Positions 13,501-25,239 of a stretch of 64,000 nt of DNA are shown here, piece by piece (positions within the stretch are counted from its first letter, which is position 1; each line of letters begins with the position of its first letter). The stretch covers positions 62,001 through 126,000 of the forward strand of contig JAHQIW010005303.1 in the NCBI GenBank assembly GCA_019055375.1, in the 5' to 3' direction. The stretch comes from Parelaphostrongylus tenuis. Taxonomy: Eukaryota; Nematoda; Chromadorea; Rhabditida; Metastrongylidae. The notes beneath the pieces are model-generated. The model was not told where the DNA came from. It worked only from the letters and a program-made list of their open reading frames with translations, and made no database searches. Position numbers and translations under genes: made by a program.

Positions 13501-16500
13501 GATAGCTATCACTATAAATAACGTCTCTGCATCCCGTATATCAAGTACGGCTCAATGTGGGGCGTGGGCCATTGATGAAGCGGGAGGCACCGCCGAGACG
13601 TATGTATAGCTCTAAGATACCAATCTCGAAAAGGCTTTTAACATCTCACAAGCCATATTCAAAGATAATTAGAAAGTTGAAAAGGATTGACAAATGGATA
13701 TCACTCAAACTGAATGACAATCAAAAATATCGTCGTCTACAAGTATCGTTGGCTTTTCTGCAACCAGAATGACCTGTTTTTCAATAAAACTGTGACGCGC
13801 GATGAGAAGTGGATCCTCCATAATAACTACTGACGACTGCCTAGTAATCGGGACTGCGATGATGATTCAGAGCACTTCCTTGAGCTGAGATTGCACCAAG
13901 AGAAGGATGCTGTCACTTTGGTGGGCTATCGCTGACTTGACCCACTACAGGTTTCTGAATCCGGGTGATACGATGAAGTAGGTCCAGAAAATCCATAAAA
14001 TGCGCCAAAAACATCTGTCGCTTCGTCCGAATTGCTCAACAGAGTGGGGTCGATTTTTTTGCACGATAAAAGCGAACACATGTCACACTTACAAGCGGTC
14101 ACATGTCACACTATCGATGTTGGAGAAGTTATACTCTAAGCTACAAAAATTTGCCTTACATGCCTAGACCTTTCACATACCGGCTACTACATCTTCTAGC
14201 AGCTTGACAGCATCCTGTGCAAGGATTGTTGCAAAAATCACATTGAGGTCAAAATGGTGTGTAAAATTTTATGTGAATTTCGTTTTTTGGATGTTTTTTG
14301 GTTGCTTGAATGCTCAGAATTTTGTGCAGCTGAACTGCTTTCTCATTGGCAAAAACATCTATGTTATGACCGCTTCCATATTATAATCAGTAAAGTGATT
14401 CAAGGTGAAGTGTGCTACTTTGAAATTGCAAGCAGAAATCTAGCACTGATTGTGGATCAACTTATTATCATCTGGATAAATAGATCTCAATTATGGGAAC
14501 GATTTCATGAGTGAGTAAAGAGAAATCTGTTGAACATGACAAAAACAGCTGATGTCCAGCTGAGTGAACACCGTATTAACAACTAGTGGAAAAGAATTTT
14601 TGGAAGTCGACTTCTTTTCATAAGGTACAAATGTAACTACTATATTGATCCGATGCGAAAAAACCTTCCCAGAGGATCAATCGATCATTCCATTGTAATC
14701 CAAAATTACGAGCGCTTTTATAAATGCAACCCCAAAGAAATGTTCTACAATTTGATATCATGTATTCGCCTATTGAAAAATGCAATGAAGAAGACAATTT
14801 CAGCGCCCTGAATAAGGAATTATGCTAACAATTTTGAATATTTGGCGGCAGTCTTTCCTGGTAGACGCATTCTTCATATACTCACTACATCAAAGAACTC
14901 ACTTTAGCATTTTTACGGCATTCATAATGGAGGCAAAATCTCAAGTAGAGAAACACGTGAGTTATTCAAAGATATATGTGGATGATTCATAAAAGGAAAT
15001 GATTCAAATGCAAGTGTCTGGAACCCGTATAATAAATGCGCTTACGAATCACTTCAATGGAGAAAAATAGACGATAAGTAGGAATTTCAACGGAAAGCCT
15101 CAATGAGTTATGAGTGGATTTTTTTTCAACGCAGTCAAAAAGGATTTCACATGGAGAATACGATGATCACTGAACGAGTATAACTGAGTGGCTCAACCTT
15201 ACGACTGCTTCAAATATAGAGCACTAGGTCATAGTCATCTGGTAGTCAAGGGAAGGCAGGTAGGTGCTGCTTAGTTGTTGAGAAAAGTCAAAAAATTCTC
15301 TAAATAAAGAAAACGAATTCTAAATTCAAAATCTGTCAAATCGACATTTTAGAAAAACAAGAATACATATGATGCAATAAAAAGGACAAAAAATGACTAG
15401 TCATTTTTTTGATCAGTCACTTTTTTACATTGTGACTTCTCTCTTCATCTAATTCTCTTGCGTAATACACGTAAATAAATATCGTGTAGGAAAATAAATA
15501 TAGATATACAGATGTGAACTAACGCGATGTTCCGAAGTAGCAAAGCGGAAGAGTTTCGCTCTTTGATGCTGATCACGAAGTCTTCGAATGATTTCAATGT
15601 TGAAGTAAAAACAAAGGACAAACGGCAGAATGATGGTGACGATGCTTCGAAGCCAGAACTGAATTTTAAAATCGTACCTTTTGTAGATAATATAGTTCGT
15701 TCTGATTTAGTAATAGAATGTCAATTTCAGACTCAAATAAAGAGCATTGAAAGTATATCTGGAAAAGAAACGGAAGAGAAAATATGGAAATAAAACCAAG
15801 AAAGAAAAACTGAAAAGGGTGTATAACTGCATGTAGATGCTCAATAACGTAATTATTAACGAAATATGTGCAAGTACTATGTCAAAAATTTTACCTTGTA
15901 CGCCGTTTTGTACGGCTCCTTCTCACTAAACTCACTAACAATGGCTGTTAGGGAGGTAACGCCAGTGCAGTTTCCATTTGCCACCACATGAAAAAAATAG
16001 TAGTTCTTTCGCCAAAAGCTTCAAAACTGTTTAATACTCAAAAAACACTAAGGCAACAATGAGTCATTATGAAAATAGGAAAGTTTGAAATATAATGTAG
16101 AGAACGACAAGGTCTGAATGAACGTAATGGAATTTGAATGTTTTCATCTGTAGAAAATTATGAAAAGGATGAACGAATGACAAATGGCACCTCTATTTCG
16201 AAGTACATCGGAAACTTTGTGATTATCGAAACGGCGAGTGCTACAGCCGAAACAGCTAGCCGATGATGCAAAGCGAATCGCTGCCGGATTTTCGAAATGG
16301 TGATGTATCTGAAGATTTTACGTACATTTTGTTATCTTTTAACATATCTTGAGCCTTTCATAAGGTTTTTTATGGCACTTATACAGTGCTAGACATGTTT
16401 TTTCGGCATTACAGCCTTATCAGTAGTACGGTGTCTTTCGGTTCATCCAATCTCTTGCAGGGGATAAGCCTTCTACATATAAAGGAATCGACGGCGACTA

Positions 16501-19500
16501 AAATCACCCCAAGTAAGGTGCTGAAATCCTCCGACATTGCAGTGACCAACATTCGATCGTTCACGGCTGGTAAAATGGATCATACGTTTGCATTCAATTG
16601 CTTTTGTAGACCTCGCTCATTACAATGTATAATCTGGTAGGATATTTTGAGCCTTTCATGAGGGCTGTTATGCCACTTATACATTACTTGACGCGTGTTT
16701 CCAAATTACTGCCTCAACAGTAACACGGTGGCTTTTTGTTCAGCCGATCCCTCGAGGCGGGGGATAAACCCGTCAGTTCGTCGATTCCTTTTTACGTAGA
16801 AGGCATATCCTTATGCAAAGGATTGGCTGAACTTGAAAGGCACCGTGCTACTGATGAGGTTGTAATATCGAAACACGTGTTTAGCATCGCATTACTGCCA
16901 TAACAGACTTCATGAAAGGCTCAAGATATGTTATCAGATTATATATTGTTTAGAGCTAGGTCTATAAAAGCAGTCGGTTATAATGATATGTCGTACTATT
17001 GATTGAGAGGAAAAAACAAATTCGTTTTGCTGGCTAGAAAGAACAGAAAATGTTACATACTTCATATTACATTTTTGGTAAATCCACAAATATTTCAAAT
17101 TTTCAATATCCGTTTTTGAACATGAACAGTTACCTTCAAAAAGAAGAAGAAGAGTCAAAGCTGAACTCTATCAGCCATCGAGATCAGTGTAGCTTAGAAT
17201 GCTCTATTTGAGCTTGTCAAATCGAGTCGTCAACTTAGGCATATTACATTTCACATGACTAATCATCACATTTACTTTGCGGATCCCAACAATTATTGGT
17301 CAATTCGTTCCCTTGCATTCATCATCCCAGAGATCTCCGTATATCTCGCGCTATGTTTCGGTTGATGCTTCAGGAGTTCGCCTTCCTCATAAATGGCCTA
17401 GAATAGGGGGATTAAGTCTATTTTCTTTGCAATCTTGAGGAAGGGTCAAGCGAGCACCTTCGTTTCTGACAACTTTACCTCATCAGTAATCACATAGCCA
17501 CTCCTCTCTCAAGTCATAGTTTAAGACAATGCCTAACTTTTAGTTCTTGCTCAACTCAGCATAGTTGGCGGGAAAGGTGAGAATCATGAATTTTACAAAG
17601 ATCTGGTTTGCTCTTCTCATTCAAACTCACCATCATTCAGAAAAAAATTGAAAAGGCGAAATATCAAGAAACTAAGAGAGCAATACAAATGTTTCCAGGA
17701 TAAGTGATATCGAGTAAATTACAAAAATATCATCACAGTTATAGAAAGAGACTAGATCACCTCTCAAAAGTTGCAGCAATGATGAGGAACGCTGACAAGG
17801 AGATGAAGATATGTGAGGCAGTGATAATGATTCGCATGTACGACCACCAAGCGGCAGCAAGCAGTTCGGAAGCGAAATAGTCCATGTAAAGGTTGATGGG
17901 GAACAGGAGAATATAAGATGCTGAAAGGAATCCTTCAACAAGAGTTGCTTTGATATTTATTTGTTTTTATAGATCTGTCTTCACAGTTTTTTTTTTTCAC
18001 TGTGCAGATCCCCGTACTTCTAGCATTCAATGTATTCAATTCGTTTTATTTTCGTCTTCTTCTTGAACATCGTATAAGACTCATTGCGCACGTCTCCTTG
18101 AAATCTCGTGGATAGCCTGGCTGCGGCGTCCTATAGGGCGTTCGTTTTTGACTGCCAGGGAGCTCTGACAATGGAGCCCGGCCTCTCGAGCGGCGCGACG
18201 AGCATCACAACCACTCGGCCACGGCGCCCCTTATCAATATTTAGGTAGCTCAGCCATTATCATAGCGTCGCTCAAAAACACTAGATTATTTTTTTATCAA
18301 AAAAATAGTGTATGAAAAGAAAATATTACAAATGTGCCGCTATCATTGTATTGCCTTATTGCTCTCGATATTGAAAACCACCCACGATGCAGAATGATAG
18401 TCAAGACATAGATGATTGGAATATGGATCATATATCATTCCTTTTATCCAGTCAGGTTAATAAATCTCCAACTTGTATTCGAATAAAAACACTTTTGAAT
18501 AATTGCTCTTCCAAAGTCTGTAAGCTCTAATCACTCACCTGACAGAAATGTATCCGCCACCGCAAGAAATATCAAATAAATTAAACTTGTTGATCGATAG
18601 CGTCTGTTGCTGACCAGAATGCAAAATAAGAATACGTTGAATATAACTGATATTGAAGCAATAATTGCACCAACAACACCGACGAGGACGAGACTGAAAT
18701 AGTGAGAAATAAAAAATTCATTTCTTCTGCATTTAGAATATTCATAAAACGATTAGCATTATTGGATAAATAGAGAGATATCCTCTAACAAAGGGAGAGA
18801 TACTTTTGATCAAAAAACAGATTTTATTTTAGTTCTGTTGCATAGTAAACGGGCCCTAATATTTCGTTGTGCTCACGGCGACACCTATAGATGTCACACT
18901 GGCTACTCCGGTGATTTCTATGTCGTCTTGCCTACTTTCACTTTGGCTTCAGTTTTGTAAATCAGTTTTTATTTACGTTTTGACAAACGTTATTGTGAGA
19001 GTGCAGGAAAAAAATTCCTGTGACCAGAACAAGTCATCAGAAGAATTTTGATATCTTTAGCTTCACACTGACCAGTTCCGTGATTTGACATGACACCTAT
19101 AGGTGTCATTTTTCACTACAAAGAACTCGAAAAATCTTAGAGTAGTCTTTTCGCTTTCTCCATTGGTTACCATCAGTCTAGAAAAGCCATTATAAGTATA
19201 TTGTTTTCTTCAAAAACGGTGACGAACGAGATCTGAGATAGCGACGGGCCAACAAAGCTTATGTTAGAGAGGTTTGAGAAGTGTCTAAAACATTCAAATG
19301 GGATTTGCACTCTTTTGAACACTAGACAAAATGAGGTTGCGCTCTTTGAGCTTAACATGGAGTCCTGGGTCTATTACGTCATCAACATTCGCACGCTTGC
19401 TGAGTGCCTGGCGGCAGAGACCCGCCAGCCCAACCAAAGTCCAAGCATGCTCTGAAGATTGTGCTCCCCGTTTTATGGGCATTGACAGGAAATGTCGTTT

Positions 19501-21422
19501 TGGAAACTATTCGACATCAGACATCAGTGCCCGCGACAGACGCAAGAAAAAACTCCGGAAGTTGGCTGCATCAGTGTGCGGGAGCTTCCGAAACGACTTA
19601 GTGGCTTCCTTCTCCAGAATGACATTCGACCCGACATGTGCTGGACCACGCTACCACATGGACTATATAGCCCTGATATTACTTCATCAGATTATCATCT
19701 CTTCCGCTCTGCGGGAGAAAAAGCTCAAAGACTACAATCAGCTCAAAAGTGACCTCATCGACTTCTTCGTTCGCCGGCCTCATTCTTTCTATGTGGAAAG
19801 CAACCTTTTTTTGTGAAGCAAATGGCTACTCATGGATGATTATGGTGGTGATCATGTTGTTGATTAATTGATTCCTGTGATTAAATAACAGTTGAATCAG
19901 CAAAGGTGTCGAAATGCGAAAAAAACTATGAGATAGCCCAATACCATCTGTGCTTAGTGCTGATTACGGCTACCTGGAAGGAAAGTATATTCTCATCCAG
20001 ATCCCTACCAATCACTGATTGATTTGAGCGGAATGCAATGTAGTCCCCGTTTGACATCATTCACACAGCAATCCAGAAGTGCTTACTTGATTTTCTTCGT
20101 TCTGTAGTCGCAAATGACAGCACACTGTAGAAATTAAGATTTAATTCGAAGGCTCTGCGGATTCCTGATAAATCTTGGAAGACTTTCTTTGAGCACTTTG
20201 TGGTTCGTACGCACATTTCTTTACGTGATTGAAATATTTAGCCTACAGTACATTCCTGCAGATCTGAACCCGTATCTCACTCGTTCCGAGAACGCGTGCT
20301 CCAACCCCTTTCAGTACTGACGTAATGTTGTGTGTTCAGGTGTTGTGCTCGTCACTCTTTTTGACAATTGAATGCGCTGTAGCGTAGAAAGAGTGGTGAA
20401 CAAAACAGACGTCGGTAGCGCAACGGGTCAGAGCACGCGCTTCCGGATAAAGTGAGGTTCACCTGCGAGTTTCGCCTGACGCGAGAATCTTGTGCAATAC
20501 TCCACATCATTGGGTATAATTGTCATTATTCATAAATTTCGGTTTCCATGATAGGTTTTCCGCATGCTGTATAGATAGCTATTAGCACTTTCGCAATTCG
20601 ATTCGCTCACTCGTATAGAACGTCTACAACCGTCTTCGATTTTTTTTTCGGGATGAAGCGCATGATGTTTCGCTGTCTTTCTCACTGTGATTCTCATTGG
20701 ATGTTCGTTGAATCGGCTTTTCATGTTGTCTCAGGATACCTATATGAGAAATTGGACGGAGTGGGTCAATCTTAGAAAGCTCTGGTACGAACTTTCCATT
20801 TCCTGAGAGATGGAAGGTCTGGTGAACAAGCAGCAGTGTTGAGTAGTCACCACGACCGTGATGCTCGGCAGTACTAACACTGCGTTACCAACTCCATCTG
20901 ATCACATTAAAAGGATAAAGGATAAAGCTCTCGTCGTTGATCAGTGCTTGAGGGATGCGTCATGCAGTCGCCCTCATTTTTGAATTTCGTTTGCGTTATA
21001 CGCATATCTGGCCTTTCTCAATGACTCGCGATACGCTCCCGCTGTACCGAGTCAGTGCTGCTTAATGCTCGGATAAGCCTGAGACCTGTTTGGTACCAAT
21101 TCATCAAACCCGAAGGGATGGATGATTTGATGAACCATAAGCGTGAGATCGAACCATTGACCTCGTGTGCGACGCAGAGCACCTAACCAGTGCGCCACAT
21201 GCTGCTATCATTACTTATCTCATTATTATTACTGTGGTAACAATAGCATCCAACATCTTTGCCACTGTCTGTTGAGTCATACGATGATTTATAGCGATGA
21301 TGACAAATTGTTCCGATGTCAATCACTCACCGACTTTCCTCTGGTGGTATAATTGCGCAGTTTTCCTCCCACCAATTATAATCGTAAACTCCTTTTTCAG
21401 TTTGGATTTCGCTGAAGTCCAT
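10410..21422 (-). CDS. rhodopsin-family peptide GPCR, FMRFamide-receptor-like
   Basis: This is a seven-transmembrane neuropeptide-type receptor rebuilt from spliced exons. Coding exons in reading order are 21331-21422, 18539-18693, 17761-17920, 16191-16308, 15895-about 16005, 15524-15658, 12655-12759, 11992-12071, 11581-11689 and probably 10410-10511. Splice phases agree at every junction, giving about 388 residues. The start ATG lies 3 bp after a TTTCAG acceptor, as expected for a trans-spliced nematode mRNA. Approximate segments are: acidic N-terminus 1-31, TM1 33-56, TM2 66-92, TM3 108-134, an ERY triplet (the DRY position) at 135-137, TM4 153-172, an extracellular loop 2 NCTG sequon near 187, TM5 214-232, TM6 263-285, and TM7 ending in RLPIYF where NPxxY is usual. 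The LPIY ending and the NCTG loop resemble nematode FRPR-type receptors. No cysteine is seen at the usual start of TM3. The exon 5 acceptor (GCGAAAG) is weak and the last exon is uncertain. The ligand is unknown. Confidence 0.88.
11992..12071 (-). CDS. GPCR exon 8 (TM7 start) with a GC splice donor
   Basis: The exon begins after TTGCAG and encodes the start of TM7 (SDLVSLFTVLA). It ends GCGAG directly before GCATAT, so the donor is GC rather than GT. The next exon starts at 11689 after CATTCTTTCAG, and its first T completes AG+T as serine. The protein continues SACRLPIYF as expected for TM7, so the phase-2 junction is well supported. A sequencing error or allele changing GT to GC cannot be excluded. 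Confidence 0.8.
12146..12431 (-). repeat. tRNA-headed SINE, family 2
   Basis: On the minus strand the head reads TGGCGCAGTGGTTAGAGGTG with a B-box-like GCTTCGATCTC. The body and the end (TGACGCATTCCGCAGGGATG) recur at 20925-21198, 23626-23872, 24166-24375 (partial), 42521-42823 and 62138-62556. It lies in the GPCR intron between exons 7 and 8. Confidence 0.75.
13330..13640. repeat. family D hammerhead foldback
   Basis: Two inverted copies flank a centre near 13520. Each holds a ribozyme, near-complete at 13431-13477 and decayed at 13563-13612. It lies in the GPCR intron between the TM5 and TM6 exons and abuts a mariner remnant. A further family D fragment (GTCGAAACGAACGTATGGCT) is at 24079-24098. 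Confidence 0.65.
13431..13477 (-). ncRNA. hammerhead ribozyme, near-complete (family D)
   Basis: On the minus strand GGGCCA (13472-13477) pairs with TGGCTC (13431-13436). CTGATGA is at 13465-13471 and GAAA at 13445-13448. The sequence between contains GCGG/CCGC around a GAAGCA loop, but the core-proximal pair is A with C instead of G with C. Stem III is TGTACG followed by TA. A damaged sister copy sits in the opposite arm at 13563-13612, where CTGATGA has become TTGATGA and GAAA has become GAGA. Confidence 0.6.
13557..14270 (+). mobile_element. mariner transposase remnant
   Basis: The frame at 13557-13772 gives KLKRIDKWISLKLNDNQKYR and then, across stops, CDARSEVDPP and FLNPGDTMK. These match the mariner order (W.P..L...Q..RR, CDEKWI, FLNPGETI). 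It is full of stops and lies in the GPCR intron between TM5 and TM6, in the opposite orientation. Confidence 0.75.
16325..16965. repeat. family C hammerhead cluster with one intact copy
   Basis: Three units are present. A minus copy at 16383-16437 has CTGATAA with stem II GGC/GCC and GAAA kept. A minus copy at about 16685-16735 has CTGTTGA. The plus copy at 16845-16887 is intact. The right end reads GGTCTATAAAAGCAGTCGG, containing a TATAAAA box. It lies in the GPCR intron between exons 3 and 4. Confidence 0.7.
16845..16887 (+). ncRNA. hammerhead ribozyme, complete core (family C)
   Basis: Stem I TGCTA (16846-16850) pairs with TAGCA (16882-16886). Core CTGATGA is at 16851-16857. Stem II is a short GGT/ATC stem around TGTAAT, GAAA is at 16870-16873, then CACGTG and TT, with the cut predicted after 16881. 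Stem III is only 2 bp if folded alone. CACGTG is self-complementary, so cleavage as a dimer is possible. Confidence 0.75.
17970..18232 (-). repeat. tRNA-headed SINE, family 1
   Basis: Read on the minus strand, the head is GGCGCCGTGGCCGAGTGG, the best-preserved A box of the family. It sits between GPCR exons 2 and 3, in the same orientation as the gene. Confidence 0.75.
19250..19815 (+). mobile_element. mariner transposase remnant
   Basis: Several frames together follow mariner order: RFEKCLKHSN, MESWVYYV (the DE-W position), ETRQPNQSP, VLPVLWALTGNVVLETI, PRYHMDYIALILLHQ and DYNQLKSDLIDFF. At least three frameshifts. It lies in the first intron of the GPCR gene, antisense to it. Confidence 0.75.
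20395..20520 (+). repeat. tRNA-headed SINE, family 3
   Basis: It contains GACGTCGGTAGCGCAACGGG and ends CATTGGGTAT. Copies at 42376-42518 (minus) and 44140-44256 (plus) share both parts. The A box is recognisable; the B box is clearest in the 42376 copy (GGGTTCAAGTCCC). Confidence 0.65.
20925..21198 (-). repeat. tRNA-headed SINE, family 2
   Basis: The head reads TGGCGCACTGGTTAGGTGCT with a B box GGTTCGATCTC, one of the best-preserved copies. It lies in the first intron of the GPCR gene. Confidence 0.75.
21331..21422 (-). CDS. GPCR exon 1: start codon and extracellular N-terminus
   Basis: A CAATTTCAG acceptor is followed by ATT and then ATG. The exon encodes 30 residues, including a YDYNWWEENC stretch, and ends AGTCG before a GTGAGTG donor in phase 2. 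That phase joins the TM1 exon at 18693, which begins with T, to give arginine. The intron from 18694 to 21330 (2.6 kb) holds a mariner remnant and two SINEs. Confidence 0.85.
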
Positions 21423-21425
21423 AAT

Positions 21426-23625
21426 CTGAAATTGTATAAGTAACCTAATGCAAAAGTAAACTAAACATTTACAAAAGAAAAGTGAGTAGCAAAAACATGG
21501 ACCATTAAAATTTTACAGTAACAACTGCGAGGAATCTAGAATACAAAACAATTCGAAATTGAAGATCCAACATCGAAATGCATGCACAGTAACTGCTTAA
21601 GAACATTAGATGTCCATCTAATCTAAGAATGATACAAGAAATTATATTACAAAATGTTACTTTGCTTAAGATGTCTTACACCACGCAGCTGGTGCTTTTC
21701 AGTGAACCGTCAAGCACGGTTGTCATGAAATTTCTGAGGGCGTAAAAATGTCACCATGCTCTATGCTAACGATGTGAACATGGCTGTTAGAATAATATCA
21801 CAACGAGATTTTTATATATTTCTATGCTCGCATCTAAGTATCGGCTCTCCTAGGATAAACCTAATTCAGTCGATCGGAAATTGATGTCAGAGCTTCATCC
21901 GTGTAGTGGAATTGGCATGTCAACTCCAAATAAACCCTATTGATAGAAACAGCAGTCTACTTTAGAGCTGTACTTCGTTGTCAACGTAAAACTATCACAA
22001 TTGAACAAGTTGCGAATAAAGGGTTTTGAGGGCGATTTTTGCATCGCGTTTGTTTATTATGATATTCTCGTACAGCATTTCGTTGAGATGCTTTGAGAAG
22101 TGGTAGAATGTAGGCGAAAGATTTTGCTAGCGTAAGGCTGAGTTTTGTAAATAGACTCGATCAACATCTTCGCAGCTCCTGTAGAAAAGAGCTATTGTAG
22201 AAGAAGATTCCTCCCTCTTACTGAGCAACATAATGTGCAGCCCTTGAAGTCTCTGGTGCATTTTGTCGATTCTGAATGCACTCTTCTGCGTTAATAGTCT
22301 TAGTCGGCTTCAAGAAGCTCTGACGGATCTAGCCAGCTCCGGACCACCAAGCAATAAACATGACCTTCTAAATCGACAGCTTCGGTTTTGGGAAGTACAC
22401 CGCAGCTTTACCGCCATCTAACCACCAAGACTATCATCTCTGGTTTTCACATTCCGCAGTACCGAAAAAATTATCATTCTGATCATGCTAAAGTAACGAT
22501 GAGAATACTTCAAAACAGAGATTTGTTCTCATTCATTTCTTCAGATCCTCTTGAACAATTGTAATGGTTGTAGCAAGTTCTCTTGCAGTTTTCAAAGATG
22601 AAAATCATGTTTGCTCCAAGGAATCCTTCGGATAACTTTCGTCAATAGCAAAAAGACGTCCACAGCTTCCTTATTTTCAATGTCGAACTCGTCACAACGA
22701 AATTTTCCAAATCAGCGTTACACTGCGTGTTCAATGACACTTTTCTGTCTTCATACTTCACTGATTTTTTGAGCTAATTGTGCTGTGCACCTGATGATTT
22801 GAATTCCTGGGAGTACATCTGCCAACATTTATATTGTGAAATCTAAGCTAAAATTCATAATTTAATACTGTTACAATCCACACTCAGTTTTCAATTTACG
22901 ATTTGCAGTCGATCACAATAGCATTACTACTTCATTTGCAAGTTTATCAATTAATGAGCGTTGCAGGATGGATTGGCCGCCAAAAAACAACTTGTTATCA
23001 ATGGACAATCAGTTTTTCAACAATCTTCCTATTTTAAAGAGTCCCATTGAGTCTAGTGACTCTATTCAAGAGGTTCTCCGTTAGATTGGACTCGATGTCA
23101 TCACGAGGATCTATATCAAAGAACCAGCAGTCGTGGACAATATTAGCTAACTGAAGTTTGGCATCAAATTGCCGCTAGCATTCAGTAGAAAAATAGGCAT
23201 TACTCACGCCATGGTCAAATGAAAGCTGAGTTCAGTGGTAAGAGAGCTGTTATTCTTGCCCATTAGAAAAACTGAATAACATAAAGTGAGCTTTCAATGA
23301 TATGAATATTTCAGAGCTCAAAAAGACCACTGTTCAATCAGTAAATGGAAGAGAAGGGGAATGGACTTCAAAAGAATGCGACACTACTCTTTGCCAATCA
23401 ACAAACGATGAACGGAAGTGTCCGCAGCTAATGTCAAAAATTCACATCTGCACTTGGATACGACTTTAGAATCACTCTACGACTTTAGAAGAACTTTAGA
23501 AAGAAATGGGGTTTGCAGGCTTTACCGTTTTTAAAGAAGACCATCACCATGAGTGTGGAATGTATGAGGAAGAGATAAACGGAAGCCGAAGTTCTTATCA
23601 CATCTGAAGATGGACAATAAGGATG
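21426..23625. other. upstream of the GPCR gene, nothing recognised
   Basis: This should hold the GPCR promoter and any 5' outron. No TATA-type or other element can be assigned. Broken open frames occur at 22040-22300 without a clear family. Confidence 0.5.
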
Positions 23626-23872
23626 AAAGGATGAAGCTTTCAGCGTTGATCAATTTGAGGTGATTGAATGCATACTTGGCCTTTACAATGACTCTGGCCT
23701 CCAGCTAAATCTGGTCAGTGTTGCTTATTATCCCGAAAAAGTCTGAGACCAGTCCGGTACCATTTTACCGACCCCGGAGGGATGGATGACTTGGTGAGTC
23801 ATGGGTGCGAGATCGAACCATTGACCTCGAGTGCGACGCAGAGCTCCTCTAACTACTGCACCACATGCGCGT
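23626..23872 (-). repeat. tRNA-headed SINE, family 2
   Basis: The minus strand shows TGCAGTAGTTAGAGGAGCTC and GGTTCGATCTCGCACCC. A partial copy follows at 24166-24375 in the same orientation, separated by a family D hammerhead fragment. Confidence 0.7.
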
Positions 23873-24165
23873 ACAATTTTGTTGGAGATCGTTAGGGGTG
23901 ATCATATGACCAAAAGATGCGCAATGCATGTATAAAGTTCGTAATGAAGTACAGTTACATATCTGATATAAATTTCGAGCAGACTAATTCTCACACTGAT
24001 GTAAGATAACGACGACTACGAAGGGTAACCCTTTCGCAGCAAAGCAGTGAAACGGTGAAGCGGACGACAGCGTCGAAACGAACGTATGGCTCTAACGACC
24101 AACCTCAAAAAAGAATATTTAAAATCCTTGAAAAATAAGTCATCCATCCAACTTTATTAGACATC

Positions 24166-24375
24166 GTTAGGGGTGATTGAGTGACTATCCAGCCTATGCA
24201 ATGACTGACAATGAGGTTGTGTGGCTTGCCGATGTATCCAGTCATTATTTCTGTCGGGAAGTCAAATCTGGAGCGAATCTGCCGACTCCGGAGAAATGGA
24301 TGGTCCGATCGAACGTGTGGATCGTTGAACTGTTGACCACTTGTGTACTAAAGGCAGCTCTAGCCACAATGCTAC
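24166..24375 (-). repeat. SINE family 2, partial copy
   Basis: It shares the middle section (GACTCCGGAGAAATGGATGG on the plus strand) and a decayed tRNA-like head with the neighbouring copy. A small further piece may be at 24600-24690. Confidence 0.55.
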
Positions 24376-25239
24376 ACGATCAATAAGATTTCAATAAGAC
24401 AAGACCTTTTGGTAGAGGAATAAAAGGTTTTGAATTGATGGATCCATTAGAATTAGTCCATAATTTTCCCCATCAATTTGCCTCCATCAATTATCGTGCA
24501 AGTTGTTATGTGCATCTCTTGCTTACATAATTAGCTGTAGTAAATCACGAAAGTGCTTTTATCCATACAATGAAGTATGGCAAGAAATTGTGATCTTGAA
24601 GCGATGAACGCCTCAGTTTGTCAGGCGCGTGGATTTCGACCACTCCTGCTTGTATTGCACCTCCAACCATTGTGCTTCATGCGTCACCATCAAAGTAAAG
24701 GAAAGAACAAAAAAGGTGTAATTCAATGGATGAAACCTCGATTGTTACCGGGTGTTACTCGCAAGTACACTCATTTATTATGAAAAAAAGGCATATGTTC
24801 TTCGTTGACTTAGCTGAAATAACAAGGCTTGCAAAAATAATTTATTCAGCTAACGTCTCACGTCTTCGTCTTCTTTAGAGCCGATGTTCATCGAATGTCA
24901 CCAGTCGTTCTGCCCCTACGTCATCTTCATTTTCGTCTCGTTCGAGTCGAATCTTCTCCAGTGATGTACCGCTCAGGAAGAATCTTTTTTGGCAATGCTC
25001 TTATATACAGAACGGATGCTAAGGACACTGGATACCCGTTGATAACATTCGTATTTCATTAGAGAATCAGTATTGCCTACTGAGGTTCTCCATTTGAGTG
25101 GCGCTTTACCGAAAACGATTCGACTAGAATGACAACGAAGGCGAAACCACAATGAGGGCGAACGACTATGGACACTGGATTTGATTCATCTGCTCTGAGA
25201 AAGACGAGGACGTCAAAACGTTAGACCAATAAATTTTTT

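Noticed and set aside
15527..15793. 88-codon plus-strand open frame
   Set aside because: It is antisense to the TM5 exon of the GPCR (15524-15658 minus), which has membrane-segment sequence, proper splice sites and matching phases.
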